From a virus, in the IMG/VR virus record IMGVR_UViG_3300032242_002636, positions 43,455-107,454 of that record: a DNA stretch of 64,000 nucleotides; one strand, written 5' to 3'. Each line of letters begins with the position of its first letter. The first letter of the stretch is position 1. This document shows positions 15,009 through 24,310 of this stretch, piece after piece. Below the pieces are notes generated by a model that was given only the letters and a program-made list of their open reading frames with translations, ran no database searches and had not been told where the DNA came from. The position numbers and the translations under genes are program-made.

Positions 15009-16816
15009 GGTGCTATGGAAGTTTTACCGTCTTTCTTCTCTAACTTAATAATTGCATCAAAGTTAGAATTAACAGCAGCCTTATTATGAGATATGATATA
15101 AACAGCCTCATCATATTTGTCGGTTCTTTCTCTTAAAATCTCAAGAATTTTGTTAACTCCCTTCTCATCTAAGGCAGAATCAAACAACTCATCATACATA
15201 CTCAGATTGAAAGCAACACCTGTCTGCATTCTTAGTATATCTTGGAACATAAAGAGGATAGCAATGTCTATTCTCTTTCTTTCACCACCACTAAAATTGA
15301 AATAGGAACATTCCTTGCCTTGTGTATTGTAGATTGTTTCTTCAAACATCTCATTGAATTCACATGTACAAGGAGCATCAAGAGTTTTTAGATAGAAATT
15401 AAGCTGTGCATTCAGTACAGAAAGCATTTTCTTGACGATAAAAGTTTTAACACCTTCTTCAGATACAACAAACTTTGCAGTTTCTAAAACCAAAAGATGT
15501 TTTTGCAAATCAGAAATGTTTTTTTCCAGATTCTCTATTTTCTTTTGAGCATCTTCTATCTTTTTATCATCTTTGAACTCTTCCTTTTCTATCTCTTCGA
15601 TGTTTTCTTGATACTCTTCTATTTTTTCCTCTAAGGATTTTATTTTCTGCTCATGTAAAGCAGAATTTGATATCTCATCCTTATAATCTTTGATCTCATC
15701 CTTAAGAGTTTCTATGTTATTGGTAATCTTTGAACCGAAAGCAGTTTTTTCAGATCCTATCTTCTTATTTTCATCATAGATGGGTTGGTTAATAGAAATT
15801 AACTCATCTAATTTTTTAATTTCACTTTCAATATACTGTAAATCATCTTCACAATACTGTCTGTTGCAAGTAGGGCATACATTTCCCTTATCTAATATCT
15901 TTTGCTTCTCTTTTTTAGCTTGGTTTATAGTATTATAAGCTTCGGATTTATTTTCTCCTATCTCTACTATTTCTCTGTTTGTTTCGATCAATAATTCTCT
16001 GAGCTTTTCAATCTTATCCTCATTATTCTTTATCTTTTCCTTTAAAGAAGAAATTTCAGGAATGTCTTTTTTTCTCAATGAGGCTAAATCATTTTTGGTA
16101 ACATCAATTTTCTTATTAATACTCTCTATTCTTTCTGATTTGTTCTCATCAAATCCTTCCTTACTGTTTTCTAAAAACTCTAGTATTCTTTGTTCTGAAG
16201 AAAAATCTTTGGATAGGAATTCGTTTTCCTTTTTCTTTTCATTGTAGTCTGCTCTTGTCTTTAAAAGCATCTCACCAAAGATTCCAAGATTTAAAATACC
16301 TTCAACAAACTTTCTCTTATCAATCTTTTTCTGTGCCATGAAGGGCATGGTATTATTTGCCGTCATGATCACAGCATTTTGAAATACTTCTTCGTTTGCT
16401 CCTATCAGTTGCTTGATATACTCATCAGTCTTCGGCATCGTAGAAAGAGAAATATCTTCTAAAGATAAGTCTCCATACTTCTCTAAGAGAAGTTTACTAG
16501 GCTCCAATGATCTAGTTAATTTATAAGATGTGGAAACCTTGCCGTCTTCAATAGCAAATTCCAAAACTACAACAGAACCTCCTTTGCTTTGGTTGTGTAC
16601 TATCTTGTCCTTTTTAATATCTCTGATAGTAGAACCAAACAAAGCCCAATAAATTGACTCTATAAGAGAGCTTTTACCAACACCATTCCTGCCACCATTG
16701 TCTTTATTCTCTCCAGTTATCAGAGAGATTCCCTTCTTAAAATCTAAAGAGACTTCTTCTTTTCCTATAGATAGGAAATTCTTGATTGAAATACTATTAA
16801 ACTTAATTTTTTTCAC
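15005..16816 (-). CDS. gp46: Recombination nuclease ATPase subunit, gp46/SbcC/Rad50-like
   Basis: With gp47 this forms the Mre11/Rad50-type complex that resects DNA ends for recombination and replication. Walker A is GRNGVGKSS (42-50). A long coiled coil carries a zinc hook CPTC near residue 314. The ABC signature FSGGERKR lies near 507 and Walker B LSMYDELFD near 540, followed by IISHNKA. Length 603 is close to T4 gp46 (560). The start is GTG. The partner gp47 gene is 8.2 kb upstream, separated by glycosyltransferase genes. Confidence 0.93.
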   Translation of the reverse strand: MKKIKFNSISIKNFLSIGKEEVSLDFKKGISLITGENKDNGGRNGVGKSSLIESIYWALFGSTIRDIKKDKIVHNQSKGGSVVVLEFAIEDGKVSTSYKLTRSLEPSKLLLEKYGDLSLEDISLSTMPKTDEYIKQLIGANEEVFQNAVIMTANNTMPFMAQKKIDKRKFVEGILNLGIFGEMLLKTRADYNEKKKENEFLSKDFSSEQRILEFLENSKEGFDENKSERIESINKKIDVTKNDLASLRKKDIPEISSLKEKIKNNEDKIEKLRELLIETNREIVEIGENKSEAYNTINQAKKEKQKILDKGNVCPTCNRQYCEDDLQYIESEIKKLDELISINQPIYDENKKIGSEKTAFGSKITNNIETLKDEIKDYKDEISNSALHEQKIKSLEEKIEEYQENIEEIEKEEFKDDKKIEDAQKKIENLEKNISDLQKHLLVLETAKFVVSEEGVKTFIVKKMLSVLNAQLNFYLKTLDAPCTCEFNEMFEETIYNTQGKECSYFNFSGGERKRIDIAILFMFQDILRMQTGVAFNLSMYDELFDSALDEKGVNKILEILRERTDKYDEAVYIISHNKAAVNSNFDAIIKLEKKDGKTSIAP

Positions 16817-16823
16817 TTTTATT

Positions 16824-16851
16824 AGTATATACTAAAATAAAGTAATTTCAA
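16824..16851 (-). promoter_or_regulatory. Sigma70-like promoter of gp46, start-proximal
   Basis: Minus strand: TTGAAA (16851-16846), 16-base spacer, TATACT (16829-16824), 7 bases to the GTG at 16816. It gives gp46 expression independent of the glycosyltransferase block. Confidence 0.65.
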
Positions 16852-17591
16852 CCTGATAGTATATCTTTATTATTCCAATAAAATTTCTCATTAGGATATG
16901 AATTAATTGTTTTAAATTCTAATTTTCTAGGTTCTCCAAACATTCCCTCTATTCCAGAATCGGTCTTAGAATATTTCTTATTGAATATAAAGTCTCTGTT
17001 ATATGCAGTATAGTGCATGATTCCTGTTTTAACACCACTTGGTTTACTTCCATCATGTGCATTAATAATCCCACTCATCATTGGTTTATGAACCTTCTTA
17101 CCTATCTCCTCTAGTCTCCAAAACATATCGGTATCTTCTTCTCCTATTCCTAATAATCTTTCTTCAAACCATCCTACCTTTTCTACTAATTTTCTATTAA
17201 TAAAATAATGCGACCAAGAACCATTTATGGCAAATGCTTCTGTATCTTTATGGTTATCTGCTATGTTAGATAAAGATTCAAAAGAAAAATTCCTATCTAT
17301 AATAACATCATCATTTAGGATTAAATTCCAATCTTTAGGGCTATTTATTAGGATTGTATTCCATAATTTAGCCAAGCTCCTGAATTCAGGAAACATAGAA
17401 ACTATGCAATTAGGAGTTTCACTTGCTAGTTTCAATATTTTTTTCCTATAGTCTTCATCAATAGGTTGATTGTACTCTCCGTTAACAGCAAGTATTATAG
17501 TCCAATTACCTCTTTCTCTTATAGAAGATATTAGATTTTTAACTCTTTCAAATCTGGCTTTAAAGGTTGTTATTCCTATTGCAAAACTCAT
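16848..17591 (-). CDS. Glycosyltransferase, GT-A fold (GT2-like), 247 aa
   Basis: Opens with the GT2-type strand FAIGITTFKARFERV, has the nucleotide-sugar metal motif as LILNDDVII (near residues 90-98), and ends the catalytic domain with GIGEEDTDMFWRL, a GEED-type acceptor/base motif. A His near HDGSK could complete metal binding. It is the last gene of the glycosyltransferase block and overlaps the upstream gene by 32 bases. Sugar and acceptor unknown. Confidence 0.75.
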   Translation of the reverse strand: MSFAIGITTFKARFERVKNLISSIRERGNWTIILAVNGEYNQPIDEDYRKKILKLASETPNCIVSMFPEFRSLAKLWNTILINSPKDWNLILNDDVIIDRNFSFESLSNIADNHKDTEAFAINGSWSHYFINRKLVEKVGWFEERLLGIGEEDTDMFWRLEEIGKKVHKPMMSGIINAHDGSKPSGVKTGIMHYTAYNRDFIFNKKYSKTDSGIEGMFGEPRKLEFKTINSYPNEKFYWNNKDILSG

Positions 17592-18483
17592 AAAACTTAT
17601 TTAGCACAGCATCGAATCTTTGGATTGATGTATGATTGTTTAAAACATTTTGATAGCCATTATTTGCTATTCTTTCTCTTTCTTTATCGTTCTTGGAATA
17701 GAAGTTTATTTTTTCTATGGCATCTTCCATGCTATCGTAAAAAACAATATCCTCTCCATCGGTAAAGAGCGTGTCTAATCCTCTTTCAAAAGGAAGTCTG
17801 TCTGTCATCACCATTCTTTTACAATACATTCCTTCAAATATTCTTCTGGAAACTTCTCCGTATCTACTATTTTGAATTACAATTTTTCCTGTGCTAAGAA
17901 GATCTCTCTGTAGAATATTAAAGTCTCTTTTATTAGAGAATCTATTGCCTATTCTTGATTTAAGCTCATCTAGAAATGGTGTGTCTCCGTCTCCTCGTGT
18001 GCTTACGACATCATATGTTGGTTTGATATCAGGATTTTCTGAACCTTCTAATGCATCTGCAAAGTGTGTCCAGTAAATTGCATCTATATCTCTCTTTTTA
18101 TACTCCTGTAATGAAACCAAATCAGGAGTCAGAACAAGATCAAAGTTCCATGCCTTATTAGAATTGTTACCAAAGCACTGAGGATCGTCTCCAGCTTCCA
18201 TTACGGTATAGATGTCTGGAAAGTATTGCCTATCAAGTAAGGGATGATTAAAAGCTCCATAATCCATATGGAAGATTATGTCTGGTTTATATTGACCACT
18301 TTGTATATGTTGGTATAAAGCAGTCAATCCAGATATTGAATACTGTTTATTCCTGTCATATAAAGAATATATACGACCTTTTATATTTCTTCTCTTGGAT
18401 TCATTAACTATGGAGAGGGGAGTAGACCATCTCTCATCAGGCATCCATGCAAAAAGAAAAGCTATGTTAAGATTATTTTCCAT
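17560..18483 (-). CDS. Glycosyltransferase, GT-B fold (CgeB-like), 307 aa
   Basis: The C-terminal part (EVSRRIFEGMYCKRMVMTDR, near 205-225) is the donor-site helix of group-1 glycosyltransferases of the CgeB type, followed by a usual DGEDIVFYDSMEDAIEKI segment. The N-terminal half contains PDIIFHMDYGAF and LVLTPD, typical of a first Rossmann domain. Overlaps neighbouring genes on both sides (32 and 11 bases). No signal peptide, so it acts in the host cytoplasm. Confidence 0.75.
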   Translation of the reverse strand: MENNLNIAFLFAWMPDERWSTPLSIVNESKRRNIKGRIYSLYDRNKQYSISGLTALYQHIQSGQYKPDIIFHMDYGAFNHPLLDRQYFPDIYTVMEAGDDPQCFGNNSNKAWNFDLVLTPDLVSLQEYKKRDIDAIYWTHFADALEGSENPDIKPTYDVVSTRGDGDTPFLDELKSRIGNRFSNKRDFNILQRDLLSTGKIVIQNSRYGEVSRRIFEGMYCKRMVMTDRLPFERGLDTLFTDGEDIVFYDSMEDAIEKINFYSKNDKERERIANNGYQNVLNNHTSIQRFDAVLNKFYEFCNRNNNL

Positions 18484-19204
18484 CTATTCTATCATGACAG
18501 AATAATCCATCACCTGTTATTACATTAAAATCTTGATTACTCCACCAAGATGTTGCTGCTGTTTCTATGTCTGTATTATCAATACAGAATTGAGGAATGA
18601 TATGCTTCTTATAAAAGTCCCTTCTAAAGATACAGGGATTGTTTGTAAAGTTAGCATTGGCTGATTTGAATTTATACCATATAGGAGATTCACTTATCTT
18701 CTTACAGTATTCAGGAAAATCTAAATCGGGTGTATCTCTCCAGTGTGTACATTCTGCCAAATGAGTCATGCATCTGTGTTCTTGACCAGTAAACCAAGAT
18801 GAATACAAAGGATTACCGGGATTTTTTCTATGTCTGAGTCTTGCAACATCCGCTATTTCATTGTTTATTAATTCTGTTCCTGTTTTTAAAATATCTATTA
18901 CTTTCTGTTTATCTTTTTCTATGAGAAAAAAATCATCTTCCAATAAAAGAATATTATTAGATATACAATTTTCTACAAGCCATTTAAAACCAGCGGCTAT
19001 CCATTTATTACTATCTGCTACATAAGTTTCTACATTAAAATCCTTGAGAACATCAACAGTCTCTTTTACTAAAGAAGAAGGATTAACATATACACTAATC
19101 TGTTTGAATTCTTCATTAATACCCTTTTCAAAAATACTGTTTAATGTATTTCTAAGAGTATTTGGAGCATTATAAGTTAAAATTCCTAAAGTTAAATCAT
19201 TCAT
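18473..19204 (-). CDS. Glycosyltransferase, GT-A fold (GT2-like), 243 aa
   Basis: N-terminal LTLGILTYNAPNTLRNTLNS is the GT2 opening, and ILLLEDDFFL (near 83-92) is the DxD-type metal motif. The C-terminal part is Cys/Trp/His-rich (CMTHLAECTHWRDTP) and lacks a clear EDxD motif, so catalytic residues downstream are uncertain. It overlaps the next gene by 11 bases and the previous one by 4. Sugar and acceptor unknown. Confidence 0.65.
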   Translation of the reverse strand: MNDLTLGILTYNAPNTLRNTLNSIFEKGINEEFKQISVYVNPSSLVKETVDVLKDFNVETYVADSNKWIAAGFKWLVENCISNNILLLEDDFFLIEKDKQKVIDILKTGTELINNEIADVARLRHRKNPGNPLYSSWFTGQEHRCMTHLAECTHWRDTPDLDFPEYCKKISESPIWYKFKSANANFTNNPCIFRRDFYKKHIIPQFCIDNTDIETAATSWWSNQDFNVITGDGLFCHDRIDGK

Positions 19205-20460
19205 AGAGGTGTTGTAGTGATATCGTCATTATAGATATATGTATGAATGACTTTATCTATATGATACTCTGTTTTAGCCTCTTTTGCAAGTTGTTCTGCC
19301 CAAAACCAATCTTCTGAATAGTTCTTATCACTAAAAGTATATTTTTTTCCTAATTCAGATTTCCATGCACATACATGGAAAGGAACTCTGTTAATATATC
19401 CATCGGGATAATACTCTTCATTAATTTTATTGTTAAGAGAAAAGTTTATAACCGATACTGGTTTGTCATTTACATAGCAATATTGTTTGAACGTAACAAC
19501 ATCAGGATTATGTTTTATTCCTTCTAGGAGTGAATCTACATAATCATCAGATATATCATCATCATCATCTACGAATGCCATGTATCTTCCGTTAGCCATC
19601 TGAACCAATGTTTCTCTTTTGGCTCCTATACTTCTCTTCCTATTATCAAGGAAAACAAGATGCTCTACTTTTTTATCTCCTATTTGGTTTTTTATCTTCT
19701 CTATCAGTTTTTTAAGATGGGAATCTACTCTTTCGTAAACAGAAGGTGTTAATATAGAAAGCAAAGGTTTATTCAAATCAAGATCAAATTTTCTTTCTTT
19801 TCTTTTCTCGTAGGTTTCTCTGTCTATGTTAAAATAAGATTCGTTTCTAATATATAACTCATCATAATTTGTCTTTTGATAGACAGGATGTTGATGTTCA
19901 ATGATGACTTTATCAGAACGATAAACCTTTTTAAGCTGAATGGAAACATCGGTGAATTCGTTGTCACACCAGAGACTGATATAATCTGGATGGTAGATAT
20001 AACCAAAGTGGTCATAGTATTTTTTACCTAAAATACAAAGAGTATTGATATTGTTCTGTCCACCATCGCTATACCAGAGAACTCCATCGGTATCTCTAAA
20101 GTATTCATTCATATCCTTTCGGATAATGTCATCATATCCTTTTATTACAGGAATCATGTCATCGGATGCTAGTAAAACTATATCCCAACCATTAATTTTT
20201 TCCATATCAGCATTAATGGCTTGCATCTTTGTTTTACTATTACCAAAGAAGTATGCAATCTTATATTTCTCTTTGTATGAATCTAATCTACTTCTAATAA
20301 TAAGATTGTTCATACTAGAATCATCATCATCCAATGAAATCAGAAAGGCTATCTTCGATGGATCGGTAGCCATTTCAATATATCTATTCAATACATTAAA
20401 AAACTTTTCTGGTCTTCCTCTAGTTGGAAACTTAATTAATATTTTTAAATTCTTATGCAT
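19201..20460 (-). CDS. Two-domain GT-A glycosyltransferase, 419 aa
   Basis: Two GT-A domains in tandem. Domain 1 (1-220) starts LKILIKFPTRGRP and carries FLISLDDDDSSM. Domain 2 (about 230-419) starts LLSILTPSVYERV and carries YMAFVDDDDDISDDYV, closing with SEDWFWAEQLAKEA, an EDW-type acceptor motif. Domain 2 resembles the next gene upstream (20464-21006), suggesting duplication. Tandem GT2 domains are typical of polymerising or disaccharide-adding enzymes, but the product here is not deducible. Confidence 0.75.
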   Translation of the reverse strand: MHKNLKILIKFPTRGRPEKFFNVLNRYIEMATDPSKIAFLISLDDDDSSMNNLIIRSRLDSYKEKYKIAYFFGNSKTKMQAINADMEKINGWDIVLLASDDMIPVIKGYDDIIRKDMNEYFRDTDGVLWYSDGGQNNINTLCILGKKYYDHFGYIYHPDYISLWCDNEFTDVSIQLKKVYRSDKVIIEHQHPVYQKTNYDELYIRNESYFNIDRETYEKRKERKFDLDLNKPLLSILTPSVYERVDSHLKKLIEKIKNQIGDKKVEHLVFLDNRKRSIGAKRETLVQMANGRYMAFVDDDDDISDDYVDSLLEGIKHNPDVVTFKQYCYVNDKPVSVINFSLNNKINEEYYPDGYINRVPFHVCAWKSELGKKYTFSDKNYSEDWFWAEQLAKEAKTEYHIDKVIHTYIYNDDITTTPL

Positions 20461-20463
20461 ATT

Positions 20464-21006
20464 TTAACCTCCTGATGGATAGTAGTAGTAAATTGGTCCT
20501 TTAATATAGACTTCTGTTTTTAATTTTCCTTTGAGTGCTTCAGAAAAAGCTTTATCTTCTTGCCAAGATTTGTCTGGAAACATTGTATCAAGTGCTATTT
20601 CTCTTTTGATAGGATTTAAATGATTAGGACAACGATAATAAATGTCATCATTTTCAAACCAATCTTGATATTGAATGGAATGTATGAACTTTTTAGGTCC
20701 AATATTCCTTAAAGTTATAATACCTTCTATACCACAACAATCAGGATTTGACTTGAGGGCTTCCAGAATTCCAAAGGTATAGAAAGGGGAAACCATATCG
20801 TCATCATCAACGAATACTACATAGTCTCCCTTTGCTGCTTGTAAGAGTTCGTTTCTTTTTTGACCAATAGATTTTGATCCATTATCACTATTAGCAAGCA
20901 TTTCTACTTCACCATTAGACTGTGCTCTGAGTACTCTTGCTAAATTTTGAAATACATCTTTTCTACTGTCTACTGTAACTGTTAATATAGATAATTTTTT
21001 ACTCAT
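20464..21006 (-). CDS. Glycosyltransferase, GT2-like, 180 aa
   Basis: A compact GT-A domain: LSILTVTVDSRKDVFQNL, then SIGQKRNELLQAAKGDYVVF, the metal motif VDDDDMVSPFY (near residues 71-81) and SWQEDKAFSEALKG as the acceptor-side motif. The order and wording match the second domain of the adjacent 419-residue protein. It overlaps the GT4-like gene by 4 bases. Confidence 0.8.
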   Translation of the reverse strand: MSKKLSILTVTVDSRKDVFQNLARVLRAQSNGEVEMLANSDNGSKSIGQKRNELLQAAKGDYVVFVDDDDMVSPFYTFGILEALKSNPDCCGIEGIITLRNIGPKKFIHSIQYQDWFENDDIYYRCPNHLNPIKREIALDTMFPDKSWQEDKAFSEALKGKLKTEVYIKGPIYYYYPSGG

Positions 21007-22007
21007 TTTAAAAATACATTCTCAAAGGTTTTTATGACTTTATCTGGTGTATATGCTCTGTAGGCATTATAATCAAAATCATCTACTATTTTATAGTCGA
21101 GTAGCAATTTTTCTAGGTCTTTTTGATTATTATATAATACTCCTTTATCTCCAAGCATCTCTATATGAGCCTTTTCACGAGAACCAGACCATGTAAGAAC
21201 AGGTTTATTACAAGAAGAGAACTCTGCGATTGCCATTCCAAAAGTTTCTCCTCTTTCACGAGCATGTATCATGGCATTACAGGCTCCTATAAAGCTATAT
21301 TTCTCCTTTAAATCTATTATAGGAGAGAAATAAATAACATTTGGATGTTTAAAGAAACCTTTTGTATTACAAAATATAAAATAGATATTTGGTTCTTTAT
21401 TAACTGTATTTTTGATGGCTTCATGTACAAAATCTATGTTGAATTCATTGAAGCTTCCTATTCTACCAAATACCTTTGCATCTAATGGAATGTTATGCCT
21501 CTCTCTAAATTTATTCCCTAACTCATTAATATCAAATGTATTTTCCCTAACTATATGAGGAACAAAAGGAACACTTCCATTTGAACAGTGAGTGGACAAC
21601 CATTGAGAAACAAACGCATATTTGTCTCCATGCACATGATTTGGATGTTGTGGAAAAACTGCATGAATAATATTTGTTGCCTTTTCAGAAAGATATCCTT
21701 CTGGTTCACCTGATTTTATTTGATAAACATAATCTATTTTGTTTTCTATAATATAATCTTCTAAATCTTTTATATGGGTTCCCAACTTGGTAGGAAATCG
21801 GATTTGAACAGAATTAAAAGCATCATCTACAGCTTTTTTAAAAATATCTTGAGACCAATGAGGTTCAAAGGAAGAATCAATCTTTTTATGAAAAGCCAAG
21901 AATGATTTATTACCTAGATACTTCTCATTTGCAAAGGCATAGTCTAGTAAAGCTCTGGTAGAACCTGCTACTGTAAACAATCCCTCATAGAAAAGAATAT
22001 TAGCCAT
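21003..22007 (-). CDS. Glycosyltransferase, GT-B fold (GT4-like), 334 aa
   Basis: Contains the GT4 donor-site motif MIHARERGETFGMAIAEF near residues 236-253, with the E-x7-E pair formed by the Glu of RERGETFG and AIAEF, followed by NKPVLTW. The middle Rossmann strand KVFGRIGSFNEFNIDF is the usual phosphate-loop region. Length is slightly short for GT4. Its gene starts 3 bases from the stop of the GT2-GT7 fusion gene. Confidence 0.8.
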   Translation of the reverse strand: MANILFYEGLFTVAGSTRALLDYAFANEKYLGNKSFLAFHKKIDSSFEPHWSQDIFKKAVDDAFNSVQIRFPTKLGTHIKDLEDYIIENKIDYVYQIKSGEPEGYLSEKATNIIHAVFPQHPNHVHGDKYAFVSQWLSTHCSNGSVPFVPHIVRENTFDINELGNKFRERHNIPLDAKVFGRIGSFNEFNIDFVHEAIKNTVNKEPNIYFIFCNTKGFFKHPNVIYFSPIIDLKEKYSFIGACNAMIHARERGETFGMAIAEFSSCNKPVLTWSGSREKAHIEMLGDKGVLYNNQKDLEKLLLDYKIVDDFDYNAYRAYTPDKVIKTFENVFLK

Positions 22008-22010
22008 AAA

Positions 22011-23492
22011 TTAAAAAATTACTGAAATGTATTTCACTCCATCTTTAACTTCCTCTGAAAAACTTTCTATCATTTCCAAGCAATTTGATAGACCATCTTT
22101 CTTGTGATAGTTTTTACCTAGTTTTCCATTGACAAATGCCCTGAATCTATCACCATTCTTTAGGTGTAGATTGTTTTCTACCTGATTTGTCAATCTATGT
22201 TGGTGGGGAACACTATAAAAACGTCCATATGGGCTTTTATAGGGCTTTAAAGACTCTTTCTCACACCTTGCATAGAGGTCATCATCTTCTTTTCCCCAAC
22301 CATTGAACTCATTACTATATCCATTTACCTGTTTGTAATGTTCATTGGTGAATAAAACAACTCCACCCATGATTTTATCAGGGATATTAATATAATTAAA
22401 CTGACTGCAATGACTACTCATGTGAGTAGGTAAGGCTGGATAGCTATAATCAGCAAATTCTGGCAAAAGATCGACATCATGAAAACAAATATAATCAGAA
22501 TCCTTAGCAGAAGCAGCAAATCCCACATTATTAAGCAATCCTTTGTTGAAAGGTTTGTCATTTTGTTGTTCAACTACAATTATCTCAAAGTTTTCTACCT
22601 GCTTTGATACATATTCTTTTAATTTAGGTAATAAAAGTCTACGAGCAGTCTCTCTATTTCTATATGGAATAATAATTGAGAGTTTTTTTCCTTTATTGAC
22701 TAGTTTTTTCCTGCTATAGTTTGTTTGAAGGTGTATTAAACACTCATGCAACTGTTGAGCAGTAGGTTCTGGTACATCTATTGTAAAATGTCCCCACTTT
22801 TTGATAAAGTACTCGGTAGATTTTGCTACATTTTTTTTATACATAGGTTTATTGGTAATAGATGAGTTGTCATTACTACCTTCTATGTCTGTTAGATACT
22901 TTTCACTGTCTAAAATATCAGGAAAGAACCAAAAACAAGGTGCTACTCCCTTTCTAGTAAGGTTATAAGCGAAATCTACATGCTCAAAGGCATTCATGTA
23001 CTGTTCATCAAAGTATCCTAGCTTTTTAACAAGACTAGCATTGATATACATGAAGGCTCCTTGTGGATTATGGTAAAATCCTATCTTAACACCATCAGGT
23101 TGTTCTAATACGAACTTTAAAGTCTGTTCATTACCAGCAATTTTTTCAAAACATAGGTGATGTATACCTGTGGACTGAGCAGCTTTTATATATTGTTGAA
23201 ATATACTGGTATCTTTGATTAGAATATCATCTTCAATCAAGAAGATATGCTCCACATCACGCTTTATAAGCTCAAATATAGCCTTGTTTTTTGATTTGGA
23301 TACACCCAACTGCTTGTCATTGTGGATAACAACATCGCCATCTTCACTTTTTGCATAGTGATCGGTTCCATCATTTACAATAACAAGCTCATCTATCTCA
23401 TTTCTTGGGATAGATGCTAAACATTTCTTATAATACTCAAAACGATTGTAGGTTGTTATTCCTACTCCTATTTTACCGTATGTCTTTTCCAT
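22011..23492 (-). CDS. Glycosyltransferase fusion: GT2-like domain plus beta-1,4-galactosyltransferase (GT7)-like domain
   Basis: Residues 1-215 form a GT2 domain (GVGITTYNRFEYY, metal motif HIFLIEDDILI) closely related to the next protein upstream. Residues about 265-450 match the order of motifs in animal beta-4-galactosyltransferases: IIPYRNR, FNKGLLNNVGF (near 314), CFHDVDLLPE, then GGVVLFTNEHYKQVNGY (near 377) and NGWGKEDDDLYAR. In GT7 enzymes these bind UDP-Gal or UDP-GalNAc and Mn2+ (DVD) and supply the catalytic acid (WGxEDDD). All are intact. Galactose or GalNAc transfer is inferred from the family. Confidence 0.85.
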   Translation of the reverse strand: MEKTYGKIGVGITTYNRFEYYKKCLASIPRNEIDELVIVNDGTDHYAKSEDGDVVIHNDKQLGVSKSKNKAIFELIKRDVEHIFLIEDDILIKDTSIFQQYIKAAQSTGIHHLCFEKIAGNEQTLKFVLEQPDGVKIGFYHNPQGAFMYINASLVKKLGYFDEQYMNAFEHVDFAYNLTRKGVAPCFWFFPDILDSEKYLTDIEGSNDNSSITNKPMYKKNVAKSTEYFIKKWGHFTIDVPEPTAQQLHECLIHLQTNYSRKKLVNKGKKLSIIIPYRNRETARRLLLPKLKEYVSKQVENFEIIVVEQQNDKPFNKGLLNNVGFAASAKDSDYICFHDVDLLPEFADYSYPALPTHMSSHCSQFNYINIPDKIMGGVVLFTNEHYKQVNGYSNEFNGWGKEDDDLYARCEKESLKPYKSPYGRFYSVPHQHRLTNQVENNLHLKNGDRFRAFVNGKLGKNYHKKDGLSNCLEMIESFSEEVKDGVKYISVIF

Positions 23493-24310
23493 ATTTCTTT
23501 TAGATTCTTTAATACTTCTTCTTCAGTATGATTGGTTTCGGTTGGACCTCTACCATAAATTACTCCAAACTTATTCTTATCAACAAATCTGTCATGATTT
23601 TTGAAAAAATTATCCATGAAATCCTTTTCAGATCTTATTTTACTTTGTTGATGATCAGGAACTACGTCTTTTACACACTCATTAGCACCTTCTACATCAG
23701 CAAACCATCTAAAAGGTGGATGATAACCAGCTTTGATGATCTGATATGTATGGTCAACATGCTCTAATGCATTATAAAACTGTTCATCCATCAATCCAAC
23801 TTCATTTAATGTATCTATATGATAGTAACTGAGTGCTCCTAATACATTAGGATAAAGAATAATCTTTGTTTCATCTGGATAATTAATTATTTTTCTATGA
23901 ACAGGATATCCATTACCATCTGTGTTATGATTTCCATGTAAACCAAAGTTAAAATGCTTTATACCAGTAGATTTGTATGCATTTATGTATAGATTGAATA
24001 CGTTTTTATCCAATATTTCTATATCATCTTCTACTAGGAAGATATGCTCACATCTACATTCAATCAAATACTTTAAGGCTTTGTTTTTAGCTACAGCAAC
24101 TCCTTCTTTTCCTTTTGTCTTTATGTAATGAGTATTACCATCTTCTGTAAAGTCTATTAAATCTCTTACATTTGACTCTGATCCATCATCAACAACCACA
24201 AAGCTTGCATCATAGTTATATTCAAGAGACTTATAACTCTTTTTAAAGAATTCTGGTCTATCGCAGGTGATTAAACCTATACCTATCTTACTTGGTAATG
24301 GGTTTTGCAT
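23468..24310 (-). CDS. Glycosyltransferase, GT2-like, paralogue of the GT2 half of the neighbouring fusion
   Basis: GIGLITCDRPEFFKKSYKSL, FVVVDDGSE, GVAVAKNKALKYLIECRCEH and the metal motif IFLVEDDIEIL follow the same order as the N-terminal domain of the 493-residue fusion, as do AFEHVDFAY/ALEHVDHTY and the aromatic segment after it. These two and the 253-residue gene upstream look like products of tandem duplication. Overlaps both neighbours by about 25 bases. Confidence 0.8.
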   Translation of the reverse strand: MQNPLPSKIGIGLITCDRPEFFKKSYKSLEYNYDASFVVVDDGSESNVRDLIDFTEDGNTHYIKTKGKEGVAVAKNKALKYLIECRCEHIFLVEDDIEILDKNVFNLYINAYKSTGIKHFNFGLHGNHNTDGNGYPVHRKIINYPDETKIILYPNVLGALSYYHIDTLNEVGLMDEQFYNALEHVDHTYQIIKAGYHPPFRWFADVEGANECVKDVVPDHQQSKIRSEKDFMDNFFKNHDRFVDKNKFGVIYGRGPTETNHTEEEVLKNLKEIWKRHTVK

